48,645 nt of DNA, from the NCBI GenBank assembly GCA_902627495.1, contig CACOJS010000013.1:1-48645 (forward strand). The letters are read 5' to 3'. How positions within the stretch are numbered: position 1 is the stretch's first letter; every line of letters starts with the position of its first letter. This document shows, in pieces, positions 25,314 to 33,533 of the stretch. A program made the position numbers and the translations under genes. Under the pieces are notes generated by a model. The model was given only the letters and a program-made list of their open reading frames with translations, made no database searches and was not told the origin of the DNA. This DNA is from Hydrogenophilales bacterium. Its GTDB lineage: Bacteria; Pseudomonadota; Gammaproteobacteria; Burkholderiales; Eutrophovitaceae.

Positions 25314-26756
25314 ATGACTGATTCTCCAATACCACTTAATAACGCAAAATTACTACCATTCAGTTTTTCCAGAAAATTTTACGTCGTGGCAAGTGCCTTT
25401 AAAGAAAACAGTGTTAAGGTGTGGTCTTGCCCTGATACTCCTATGAATGCGATCGGAGAGATTAGCAGAAAATTCGGCAATGTTGAACTGACCATCATCA
25501 GTCGAGAGGAAATCGATAACGCAATTAAAAAGTCATATGAGAACTTAACCAGTGATGCGGCTCAAGTCATAGATGAGTTTGAGGCTGACTATGATCTAGC
25601 TAGATTATTTGAAGATATGCCTGAAGTTGAAGACCTTCTCGACTCGGCGGACAATGCACCAGTTATCCGTATGATAAACGCTCTTTTAACACAAGCCCTG
25701 CGGGAAGGTTCATCTGATATTCATATAGAACCGTACGAAACTGTTTCGGTTGTAAGGTTTAGAGTTGATGGTGCTCTTCGAGAAATTGCTAGACCCAAAA
25801 AAGCCATACATGGGTCACTAGTGTCACGAATAAAAATTATGTCACAGTTGGATATAGCGGAAAAGAGGCTTCCTCAAGATGGGCGTATTACAATAAGAGT
25901 TGGAGGTAAACCGGTTGACGTAAGAGTCTCCACTCTACCAACGGGTCACGGCGAACGGGCAGTATTAAGGATCTTAGATAAAGAAGAAGGTCGAAAAGAT
26001 CTCCAGCAACTGGGCATGAATGACATAACCTTGAAATCAGTAATGGATTTAATTTCACAACCCAATGGAATTGTTTTGGTGACTGGACCAACAGGATCAG
26101 GAAAAACAACTACCCTATATGCTTCATTAACAAAGCTCAATGATATTGCCAGAAATATTCTAACGGTAGAGGATCCTATAGAATATGAACTATCGGGGGT
26201 AGGACAAACACAAGTGAACCCTCGAATCGGAATGACTTTTTCAAAAGCCCTTAGAGCCATACTTAGACAAGACCCAGACGTATTAATGATAGGGGAGATA
26301 CGAGATTTAGAAACTGCTCAGATTGCAGTACAAGCATCACTCACTGGACACCTTGTCCTAGCAACACTCCATACCAACGATGCTGTCGCTGCCGTTACGC
26401 GAATGTTAGATATGGGAATAGAACCTTTTTTGCTCTCCTCGTCTCTCACAGGTGTAATTGGCCAAAGGCTAGTTCGGAAACTATGTCCTCGATGTAAAAA
26501 ACTTAATAAGGGTGAATGGGAACCCACGGGGTGTGAGCACTGTAGCCACACTGGATATATTGGAAGAGTGGGAATATATGAAAGTTTAATACTAGATGAC
26601 GAGATAAGGGAGGGGATACACCAAGGGCTTTCAGAGTCGGAATTAAGATCATTAGCCATAAAAAAAGGTATGTCTAGTATGCGAGAGGATGGTGATCGAT
26701 GGCTGCAGGAAGGTATCACCACCAACGCGGAAATAATACGAGTTACGAAAGAATAA
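25314..26756 (+). CDS. gspE: T2SS ATPase GspE
   Basis: A 480-residue secretion ATPase. Walker A is GPTGSGKT at 258-265, a degenerate Walker B lies in QDPDVLMIGEIRD, and the His box is LVLATLHTND. A four-cysteine zinc site (CPRC at about 391 and CEHC near 411) marks it as GspE/PilB-like. The N-terminal region is short compared with E. coli or Vibrio GspE (about 500 residues). It powers pseudopilus assembly from the cytoplasmic side of the platform. Its TAA overlaps the gspF ATG by one base. Confidence 0.96.
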   Translation: MTDSPIPLNNAKLLPFSFSRKFYVVASAFKENSVKVWSCPDTPMNAIGEISRKFGNVELTIISREEIDNAIKKSYENLTSDAAQVIDEFEADYDLARLFEDMPEVEDLLDSADNAPVIRMINALLTQALREGSSDIHIEPYETVSVVRFRVDGALREIARPKKAIHGSLVSRIKIMSQLDIAEKRLPQDGRITIRVGGKPVDVRVSTLPTGHGERAVLRILDKEEGRKDLQQLGMNDITLKSVMDLISQPNGIVLVTGPTGSGKTTTLYASLTKLNDIARNILTVEDPIEYELSGVGQTQVNPRIGMTFSKALRAILRQDPDVLMIGEIRDLETAQIAVQASLTGHLVLATLHTNDAVAAVTRMLDMGIEPFLLSSSLTGVIGQRLVRKLCPRCKKLNKGEWEPTGCEHCSHTGYIGRVGIYESLILDDEIREGIHQGLSESELRSLAIKKGMSSMREDGDRWLQEGITTNAEIIRVTKE

Positions 26757-27976
26757 TGCCTGCCTTTAGATACAAAGCTGTTACGGAAATGGGTGAGCAT
26801 AAAATAGGAACACTTTCTTCCGATAGCTTAAGGGCAGCAAAAAATGAACTAAGATTGCTCAAAATGACAATCCTAGAAATTGAAGAAATTACAAACCAGG
26901 TTGACCAAGTCGTCAATTCGAAAAAAAATTTTTTATCTGAAAAGTTATCCTTTAATGAACTTGTAATCTTTACTCGGCAATTATCATCTTTACTTGGAGC
27001 ATCGCTACCGTTAGAAAAATCGCTATTAGCACTATCCGATCAAGCGGAAAGGAAATATACAAAAGAACTAATAACCTCTCTTAGATCAGAAATAAATGCT
27101 GGGACGTCTTTTTCGAATGCTCTGGGAAAAAATCCCAGTGATTTCTCGGAAATTTTTCGAGGGCTAGTAAACTCCGGTGAACAAATAGGACAGCTATCCA
27201 AGGTTCTAGCCAAACTAGCTGATTATCTGGAAAGGCGACAGGCTTTACTGAACAAAGTCCGATTAGCATTTACTTATCCTGCTATAGTGACCGTTGTAGC
27301 ATTTCTAGTAGTCATCTTTTTACTCACATATGTTGTTCCACAGGTAGTATCTGTTTTCGCCCAAACCCAACAATCTCTCCCTTTTCTCACGCAACTCATG
27401 TTGATGATATCCTCCTTTGTAAAAAGTTGGGGGATACATTGTGGCAGTATCATAGTTGTATCGATTATCGTATTCCGGTTTAGTTTAAATAATAGAGGGT
27501 TTAGACTAGGTTGGCACAACCTTCTTCTTCGTCTTCCGCTTTATGGTAAATTTGAGAAGTCCCTGAATTCCGTCCGCTTCACAAGTACCCTGGCAATTTC
27601 GTCCGCAGCTGGTGTACCAATTTTGACTGCACTCGAAATAAGCCGAGAAACCTTATCAAATTTAGTTATGAAAATACAGGTTGACGAGATGATTGAAGAT
27701 GTTAGGGAAGGAATGTCCTTATCTAAATCTTTAGCATCCCGTCAAAATTTTCCACCATTATTAGTTCATATGATTCGAGCTGGGGAAATCACTGGAAATT
27801 TGCCAGAGATGTTAGATAGAGCCTCTGATAACCAGGAAAGTGACCTTGAAAGACGAACTCTTCTACTGGCCAATATATTAGAGCCAGCCCTCATTCTTTT
27901 TATGGGAGCATTCGTTCTACTCATTGTCTTGGCAGTTCTCATGCCAATCATTGAAATTAATCAATTAATTCAATGA
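26756..27976 (+). CDS. gspF: T2SS inner-membrane platform protein GspF
   Basis: A 406-residue polytopic protein from ATG 26756 (MPAFRYKAV, the usual GspF beginning). The frame extends upstream into gspE but that part is not homologous. Two T2SSF helical domains are present, with FTRQLSSLLGASLPLEKSL and FTSTLAISSAAGVPILTALE at their starts. Membrane segments lie near the middle (IVTVVAFLVVIFLLTYVV), at CGSIIVVSIIVFRF, and at the C-terminus. It is the last gene of the tight gsp run. Confidence 0.95.
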   Translation: MPAFRYKAVTEMGEHKIGTLSSDSLRAAKNELRLLKMTILEIEEITNQVDQVVNSKKNFLSEKLSFNELVIFTRQLSSLLGASLPLEKSLLALSDQAERKYTKELITSLRSEINAGTSFSNALGKNPSDFSEIFRGLVNSGEQIGQLSKVLAKLADYLERRQALLNKVRLAFTYPAIVTVVAFLVVIFLLTYVVPQVVSVFAQTQQSLPFLTQLMLMISSFVKSWGIHCGSIIVVSIIVFRFSLNNRGFRLGWHNLLLRLPLYGKFEKSLNSVRFTSTLAISSAAGVPILTALEISRETLSNLVMKIQVDEMIEDVREGMSLSKSLASRQNFPPLLVHMIRAGEITGNLPEMLDRASDNQESDLERRTLLLANILEPALILFMGAFVLLIVLAVLMPIIEINQLIQ

Positions 27977-28030
27977 ATCTGTATTTATGAATCACTATTG
28001 AATCTCCAATACCACCAAAAAGCATCAGTG

Positions 28031-28066
28031 TTCACAAACTATCTTTATCTAGAATATTAATATAAT
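28031..28066 (+). promoter_or_regulatory. Possible promoter upstream of gspC
   Basis: TTCACA (28031-28036) is followed after 18 bases by TATTAA (28055-28060), and a perfect TATAAT sits just downstream at 28061-28066 without a good -35. This lies in the 147-base gap between gspF and gspC and may allow separate transcription of gspC and the dehydrogenase behind it. The gap is AT-rich, so chance matches are possible. Confidence 0.3.
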
Positions 28067-28123
28067 ATCAGTAACTTAAATCTGTTAGATATTTCTTAAG
28101 CACCACCTGCATTGGGAGAGAAA

Positions 28124-28534
28124 ATGGCAAGCAACACAATTTCTACAGGGCTAGCTATGCTACTTATAACGTCATTGGGATATTGGGTCTCACAAAATTT
28201 TGCTCCTGATAGCCCTGTTGTCATGAGTGAAAACATAAACTCGTTAAACATCACTGCACCTACAGTAATCACCCACATATTTGAGCAAAATGTAGTGCAA
28301 ACTGTTGTAATTGAGGATATCCAGCTACGAGGTGTGATTGAGTCAACAAATAAAAGAGAAAGTGTAGCTGCAATATCAATAAACAAAAAACCAGTTCAAT
28401 ATGTGCAGGAGAACCAAGTAATTCAACAAGGAATCATCCTAAAAACAATATCCATTGACCACATAATAATTGAGGAGAACGGCATTAGAAAAAAGATAAA
28501 ATCCGCAGAGTTAAATAAAATAACGATAAAATAA
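28124..28534 (+). CDS. gspC: Minimal T2SS GspC (homology region only, no PDZ domain)
   Basis: A 136-residue bitopic protein: a short N-terminus, one membrane segment (TGLAMLLITSLGYWVS), a linker, then a GspC homology-region fold (IQLRGVIES, VAAISINKKPVQYVQ, QGIILKTISIDHIIIEENG). It ends there, without the PDZ or coiled coil that follow in most GspC proteins. GspC links the platform to the secretin. ATG 28124 has GGGAG five bases upstream and is preferred over TTG 28112. Being last and apart from the other gsp genes is unusual, as gspC is normally first. Confidence 0.8.
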   Translation: MASNTISTGLAMLLITSLGYWVSQNFAPDSPVVMSENINSLNITAPTVITHIFEQNVVQTVVIEDIQLRGVIESTNKRESVAAISINKKPVQYVQENQVIQQGIILKTISIDHIIIEENGIRKKIKSAELNKITIK

Positions 28535-28549
28535 AAACACTTGCTAGTT

Positions 28550-29530
28550 ATGGAACTCAAAGTAATAGTTAAAGATAAAGATAACGATGGTAGGTTCGAT
28601 CCAATTATTAAGTTTATTCGTACAAATTGGATCATTGTTCCTGTTGATTTCACAAACCGAGAGTCGTTGACGGTAAATATGCTTGATGCAGACGCCGTAA
28701 TATCAATGAATTGGACTAAAGAGTTCCCCCCAGCACCGAAACTCAAACTACTACAATTACAAGGTGCTGGGGTGGATAACATTGAATTATCATCTGTTCC
28801 ACGGAAGTCCTATGTTTGTAACGTTTATGAGCATGAAGTTGGTATTTCAGAATATGTGTTGGCTGCAATGCTTCAATGGAACACCGAAATAAATAAACAC
28901 GACTCGTCCTTAAGGCGTAATGAATGGACTGGGTCTTACCTATGTGGACCCACCCACAAAGAATTGTATGGTCAAACCATTGGAATAGTAGGGTATGGTC
29001 GAATCGGAAAAGAAGTGGCAAAAAGAGCTAAATCTTTTGGCATGAATATTATTGCCTGCAACCGTAATGCCAATAAAGGAGATCACTTTGTTGACGAGCT
29101 AATGCCCATGGAAGAATTAAGTGACTTGCTAGAAAGATCTGATTTTGTCTTGCTGGCACTGCCTCTTGAAGTAAATACAGTAGGTATTATTGGGTCCAAA
29201 GAATTGCAACAAATTGGTGAGAATGGTGTAATTATTAATGTAGCGAGAGGTGGTTTGATTGACGAAGAGTCTCTTTACATAGCCTGCAGGGACAAAATAA
29301 TTAGCGGTGCAATAATTGATACCTGGTATAACTATCCCATGGAATCATACACAATTCACAAACCATCTCGATTTGAGTTTAATCTGCTTGACAATGTTAT
29401 CATGACTCCACATTCATCAGCCTGGACAGAAAACCTCATTCCGAGAAGGTGTAAAGAAATAGCGATTAACCTAGATAAAATTTTCAATAACGAAAAACCT
29501 ATTAATATAATTAGAGGACCCGTAAAATAA
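28550..29530 (+). CDS. D-2-hydroxyacid dehydrogenase family protein
   Basis: About 326 residues from ATG 28550 (a TTG at 28541 is also in frame). It has the NAD-binding motif GIVGYGRIGKEVAKRA, the substrate Arg in NVARGGLIDEESL, and the catalytic His in TPHSSAWT. The usual catalytic-acid segment (DVFExEP type) reads DTWYNYP here, so the standard Glu is missing, as I recall for one subfamily of these dehydrogenases. It would interconvert a 2-hydroxyacid and a 2-keto acid with NAD(P). It starts 15 bases after gspC and is followed two bases later by the MhpD-like gene, suggesting co-transcription. Confidence 0.82.
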   Translation: MELKVIVKDKDNDGRFDPIIKFIRTNWIIVPVDFTNRESLTVNMLDADAVISMNWTKEFPPAPKLKLLQLQGAGVDNIELSSVPRKSYVCNVYEHEVGISEYVLAAMLQWNTEINKHDSSLRRNEWTGSYLCGPTHKELYGQTIGIVGYGRIGKEVAKRAKSFGMNIIACNRNANKGDHFVDELMPMEELSDLLERSDFVLLALPLEVNTVGIIGSKELQQIGENGVIINVARGGLIDEESLYIACRDKIISGAIIDTWYNYPMESYTIHKPSRFEFNLLDNVIMTPHSSAWTENLIPRRCKEIAINLDKIFNNEKPINIIRGPVK

Positions 29531-29531
29531 T

Positions 29532-30326
29532 ATGAATGAAGAGAATTTAATGAAATCGGGAAAAATGCTATGGAGTACCTGGGAGAAAGGAGAGAAAATT
29601 ACCGGGCTACCGGATAAATACAAGCCTAAGTCAAAATTAGAAGCCTACTTAATTCAACAGAATGTCAGTCGAGTATCTGGTAGCAAACAAATTGGCTGGA
29701 AAATAGCTGCGACTAGTCAAGCAGGTCAAGAGCATATTGGGGTTAACGGTCCCTTGGCTGGCTCTATACTGGAAAGCCAAGTAAAAAAAACCAATGAAGA
29801 AGTATCGTTAGACGGCAACATTATGAAGGTCGCGGAACTAGAATTTGGATTTAAGATGGGAAAAAATTTACCAAAGACGGCAAATGACTACACTAAAGAC
29901 GATGTCCTAAATGCTATAGACTATTTGATTCCCACCATCGAGATCCCCGATTCTCGATATCTTGATTTTATAAAAGCAGGTGAAACACAATTAATAGCAG
30001 ATAACGCATGTGCAGGTTGGCTATTTCTAGGCATACCCTATCGGGGGAAAATTACTTCACGAACCAATTTACATGACCATAAAGTAACAGCTCTGACTGA
30101 CCATAACCATGAACCAACTACCGGCATAGGTTCAAATGTACTTGGTGATCCGTTAGTAGCACTTACATGGATAGCTAACGAACTACTCAAATATGGCAGG
30201 TTTCTTGCAAAAGGAGATATTGTAAGCACAGGAACGTGCGTGACTCCAATTTCGATAGCTAATACTAAAGAAATTAAGGCAGACTTTGGATTATATGGGA
30301 AAGTGACTGCCAAATTTTCTGACTAA
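29532..30326 (+). CDS. 2-keto-4-pentenoate hydratase/FAH-family hydratase
   Basis: A 264-residue member of the MhpD branch of the fumarylacetoacetate hydrolase superfamily. Visible features are QIGWKIAATSQAGQ near 50-65, the metal-site AELEFGFKMG, PTIEIPDSRYLDF, and GSNVLGDPLVALTW. These enzymes add water to 2-oxo-4-enoates to give 4-hydroxy-2-oxo acids in meta-cleavage routes, or decarboxylate related oxo-dienoates. It is flanked by a hydroxyacid dehydrogenase and glutaryl-CoA dehydrogenase, so it probably works in a dicarboxylic or ring-derived acid pathway. Confidence 0.82.
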   Translation: MNEENLMKSGKMLWSTWEKGEKITGLPDKYKPKSKLEAYLIQQNVSRVSGSKQIGWKIAATSQAGQEHIGVNGPLAGSILESQVKKTNEEVSLDGNIMKVAELEFGFKMGKNLPKTANDYTKDDVLNAIDYLIPTIEIPDSRYLDFIKAGETQLIADNACAGWLFLGIPYRGKITSRTNLHDHKVTALTDHNHEPTTGIGSNVLGDPLVALTWIANELLKYGRFLAKGDIVSTGTCVTPISIANTKEIKADFGLYGKVTAKFSD

Positions 30327-30350
30327 TAAAACATAGAGAGGACGCATATT

Positions 30351-31535
30351 ATGAATGCACCTTTGAAACAAACCACATTCGAGTGGGATGATGCTTTACT
30401 GCTAGATGATCAGCTAACACAGGAAGAACGGTTAGTGAGGGATTCTGCATATGAATTCTGCCAATCGGAGCTACTACCAAAAGTCCGAAAGGCTCATGCT
30501 AACGAAGAATTTAATCGCGATATCTATTCTTCATTCGGTGACCTAGGTTTTCTAGGTGCCACCCTAAAAGGGTATAGTTGCCCTGGTATCAATTACGTCT
30601 CGTATGGATTGATAGCCAGAGAAATCGAGAGAGTGGACTCTGGATACAGATCTATGATGAGCGTCCAATCCAGTTTAGTTATGTATCCCATTTATAAGTT
30701 TGGATCTGAGGACCAAAAGAAAAAATATCTTCCGAAATTAGCATCAGGCGAACATATTGGTGCTTTTGGCTTAACTGAGCCTGATTTTGGCTCAGATGCC
30801 GGAGGTATGCTATCTACAGCAAAAAGTGTGGCAGGTGGTTATCTGCTAAATGGATCTAAAATGTGGATTACTAATTCTCCTGTGGCTGACATATTTGTTG
30901 TTTGGGCAAAGCATGACGGTATTATAAAAGGCTTTATTCTAGAAAAAGGAATGAAGGGACTTAGCTCCCCCAAAATAGAGGGAAAATTTAGTCTTCGTAC
31001 TTCTGTCACCGGAGAAATAGTGATGGATAATGTCTTAGTGCCTGAGGAGAATGTGTTACCGCTAGTAACTGGCCTCAAAGGGCCCTTCAACTGCCTTAAT
31101 AAAGCCAGATATGGTATTGCATGGGGAGCACTAGGGGCGGCTGAATTTTGCTGGATGGCTGCACGTAAATATACTATGGAGCGAACCGCGTTTGGACGTG
31201 CACTAGCTGCTAATCAACTGATTCAGCTTAAACTGGCAAATTTCCAAACTGAAATCACCATAGGACTACAGTCAGTTCTTCGAGTTGGACGGCTAATGGA
31301 TCAAGGACTCGCCACTCCCGAGATGATCTCACTAATTAAGCGAAACAGCTGCGGTAAAGCACTTGATATAGCCCGAAATGCTAGAGATATGCATGGAGGT
31401 AACGGAATCTCCGATGAATACCATGTAATACGTCATGTTCTAAACCTTGAAGCTGTTAATACCTATGAAGGAACACATGATATTCATGCTCTGATTCTTG
31501 GACGTGCTCAAACAGGAATCCAAGCGTTTTCGTAA
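30351..31535 (+). CDS. gcdH: Glutaryl-CoA dehydrogenase
   Basis: A 394-residue acyl-CoA dehydrogenase with clear GcdH signatures: [15 protein letters not shown] for flavin contact, [18 protein letters not shown], the [14 protein letters not shown] stretch, and [19 protein letters not shown] at the C-terminus containing the catalytic Glu. It oxidatively decarboxylates glutaryl-CoA to crotonyl-CoA using FAD and passes electrons to ETF. Length is normal. ATG 30351 has GAGAGGA upstream. It is the last gene of the plus-strand catabolic trio and converges on the SDR gene. Confidence 0.93.
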   Translation: MNAPLKQTTFEWDDALLLDDQLTQEERLVRDSAYEFCQSELLPKVRKAHANEEFNRDIYSSFGDLGFLGATLKGYSCPGINYVSYGLIAREIERVDSGYRSMMSVQSSLVMYPIYKFGSEDQKKKYLPKLASGEHIGAFGLTEPDFGSDAGGMLSTAKSVAGGYLLNGSKMWITNSPVADIFVVWAKHDGIIKGFILEKGMKGLSSPKIEGKFSLRTSVTGEIVMDNVLVPEENVLPLVTGLKGPFNCLNKARYGIAWGALGAAEFCWMAARKYTMERTAFGRALAANQLIQLKLANFQTEITIGLQSVLRVGRLMDQGLATPEMISLIKRNSCGKALDIARNARDMHGGNGISDEYHVIRHVLNLEAVNTYEGTHDIHALILGRAQTGIQAFS

Positions 31536-31551
31536 GCTTGGTGGGTTTTTA

Positions 31552-32310
31552 CTAGACAGTCCTGCCACCATCAACCTCAATACAAGCCCCAGTGATTAAC
31601 TCAGCTTCATCCGAGGCGAGGTATAGGGCTGCATTAGCAACATCATCTGGTCGAGCCAAACGACCAAGTGGAATAGTGCCAAGAAACTTCTCGCGATTTG
31701 CTGGAGTATCACTCATACCCATAAAGTCTTCCAGCATAGCTGTTTCTCCCATAACCGGATTGATTATATTAACTCGTATTTTTTTCGGAGCCAGTTCCAC
31801 AGCCATAGATCGACTAGTAATGATAGCCGATGCCTTACTACCGTTGTACCATGTAAGCCCTGGCCTAGGCCTTATGCCAGCTACGGATGCAACAGTTATC
31901 ATAACCCCGCCTCCAGATCTCTCTAATATCGGAACAACATTGCTCGCACTCCAAAAAAGACTTTTGACGTTAACTGCATAGATTCTATCAAAGTCCTCCT
32001 CACTTACGGTCAGCATAGACTGATTCTTGTGGGTAAACCCAGCATTATTTATAACAACATTAAAACCACCAAAAGATTCGACTGCCGCCTCAACTAGAGT
32101 CTTCCATCCTTGATTGGTAGATATATCTGCGTTAAGAAACACAGCCTGGCCACCTGCCGCTTTTATCTCCTCTGCAACTCTTTCACCCCCCTCGGAGTTT
32201 ATGTCATTGACTACAATTTTACAGCCTTCTTTGGAAAATCTTTTTGCAATCCCCTCCCCAAATCCAGACCCCGCTCCAGTAATTAAAGCAACTTTACTCT
32301 TTAACCTCAT
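31552..32310 (-). CDS. Classical short-chain dehydrogenase/reductase
   Basis: A 252-residue classical SDR with TGAGSGFGEG near 11-20, NDI after beta-2 (suggesting NAD preference), NNAG, the catalytic Ser in TVASVAG, Y-x3-K as YNGSK, and a C-terminal GACIEVDGGRTV typical of FabG-like enzymes. It should oxidise a secondary alcohol or reduce a ketone; the substrate is not apparent. It follows the xdhC gene on the minus strand and converges with gcdH, 16 bases apart. Confidence 0.88.
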   Translation of the reverse strand: MRLKSKVALITGAGSGFGEGIAKRFSKEGCKIVVNDINSEGGERVAEEIKAAGGQAVFLNADISTNQGWKTLVEAAVESFGGFNVVINNAGFTHKNQSMLTVSEEDFDRIYAVNVKSLFWSASNVVPILERSGGGVMITVASVAGIRPRPGLTWYNGSKASAIITSRSMAVELAPKKIRVNIINPVMGETAMLEDFMGMSDTPANREKFLGTIPLGRLARPDDVANAALYLASDEAELITGACIEVDGGRTV

Positions 32311-32350
32311 TTCCGTTAACTCCCTAAAAAACAGGATTAATAAATAAACA

Positions 32351-33379
32351 TCACGTCGAAGCTGTTACTGACTCTCCTAACATCTCCTTGGTATCCCCTT
32401 TAAACTCTTTACTAACTTTTGTACCAATGCTTTCCAAATTAATCCTGTGACGAACCGCTGTCATTTCAGCGAGTATAGCCAGTGCTATTTCCGGCGGAGT
32501 CTTTCCTCCAATACGCAATCCGACCGGACCGTGGAGTCGATTCAACTCCCCTTGTGTTAGATCAAACAAGGAAAGCCTTTTCTTTCTGGCGGCACTCGTT
32601 TTTCTTGAGCCCAGAGCTCCAACATAAAATGCGGGGGATTTCAATGCTTCCATTAAAGCAAGATCATCTAACTTTGGATCATGAGTAACAGCGACAACCG
32701 CTGTGTGGGTATCTATATTCATCTTCTGCACTACGTCGTCTGGCATTTCATTATTGAGTAAACCTAACTCCGTCGGCCAGCCTGTGGAATACTCCTCCCT
32801 AGGGTCACACACTGTAACTGAATAATCTAGGGCTCCAGCCATCTGAGCAATGTATTCAGAGAGTTGACCTGCACCAATAATCAAAAGGCGCCACTTTGGA
32901 CCATGAACAGTTTTCAAAAGGTTTTCATCAACTGTTAGTATATCTTCCCGATTTGCCAACCTTAAAGATACCTGCCCAGTCTGCATATTTAATTGTCTGC
33001 TGGTGAGTTCTTGCCTTTCGACTCTTTCCAACAATTCAGTTAAAAGTGACTCTTTTTTGACTGGCTCTAAAACAATTTTCAAAGTTCCCCCGCAGGGCAA
33101 GCCAAATTTTTGTGCCTCTTTTTTTGTAACACCATAATAAGTCATCTCTGGCTTACTTATATCGGTAGCATTTTCTTTTATCTTGGCTATGAGGTCGTCT
33201 TCAACACATCCTCCAGATACAGATCCTACGACTTGCCCATTATCTTTAATCGCCAACATTGCCCCCGGGGGCCTCGGAGATGATCCCCATGTTTCTACAA
33301 TTGTTGCTAGTACTACACGCTTACCCTGATTAAACCAAGAAACGCTTGTCCTTAATACCTGTTGGTCAACACTGTCCAT
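32351..33379 (-). CDS. XdhC/CoxI-family molybdenum-cofactor maturation protein
   Basis: A 342-residue protein from ATG 33379 (MDSVDQQVLRT, the usual family beginning). Its N-terminal XdhC_CoxI domain has WGSSPRPPGAML and GSVSGGCVEDDL, and its C-terminal Rossmann domain has LLIIGAGQLSEY and VGALGSRKT. Family members bind molybdenum cofactor, help sulfurate it and load it into xanthine-dehydrogenase-type enzymes. The in-frame ATG at 33418 lies only 12 bases past the terminator T-run and is unlikely. The obvious client is the IorAB pair encoded just upstream, though a strong terminator separates them. Confidence 0.88.
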   Translation of the reverse strand: MDSVDQQVLRTSVSWFNQGKRVVLATIVETWGSSPRPPGAMLAIKDNGQVVGSVSGGCVEDDLIAKIKENATDISKPEMTYYGVTKKEAQKFGLPCGGTLKIVLEPVKKESLLTELLERVERQELTSRQLNMQTGQVSLRLANREDILTVDENLLKTVHGPKWRLLIIGAGQLSEYIAQMAGALDYSVTVCDPREEYSTGWPTELGLLNNEMPDDVVQKMNIDTHTAVVAVTHDPKLDDLALMEALKSPAFYVGALGSRKTSAARKKRLSLFDLTQGELNRLHGPVGLRIGGKTPPEIALAILAEMTAVRHRINLESIGTKVSKEFKGDTKEMLGESVTAST

Positions 33380-33430
33380 AAGCAATCCATTTTTATCTAA
33401 AGTAAAAAGATACCACATTTACCGAATTTT

Positions 33431-33463
33431 AAAAAAAAAACCCCCAAGCCAATGGCTTGGGGG
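33431..33463 (-). terminator. Rho-independent terminator after iorB
   Basis: On the minus strand, a perfect 10-bp GC-rich stem (CCCCCAAGCC/GGCTTGGGGG, hairpin 33463-33441) with a three-base loop is followed by ten Ts (33440-33431). It lies about 70 bases past the iorB stop codon and should end the iorAB transcript before xdhC. Confidence 0.9.
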
Positions 33464-33533
33464 TTTAGCCGTGCTCAAACTCCCCTTTACATCGCTAACT
33501 AACTTTATACGATGGGTCGGGGTTAAAACTTAG

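Noticed and set aside
26318..26800. 160-codon minus-strand frame inside gspE
   Set aside because: Fully covered by the conserved GspE ATPase and zinc-site codons on the plus strand; an antisense shadow.
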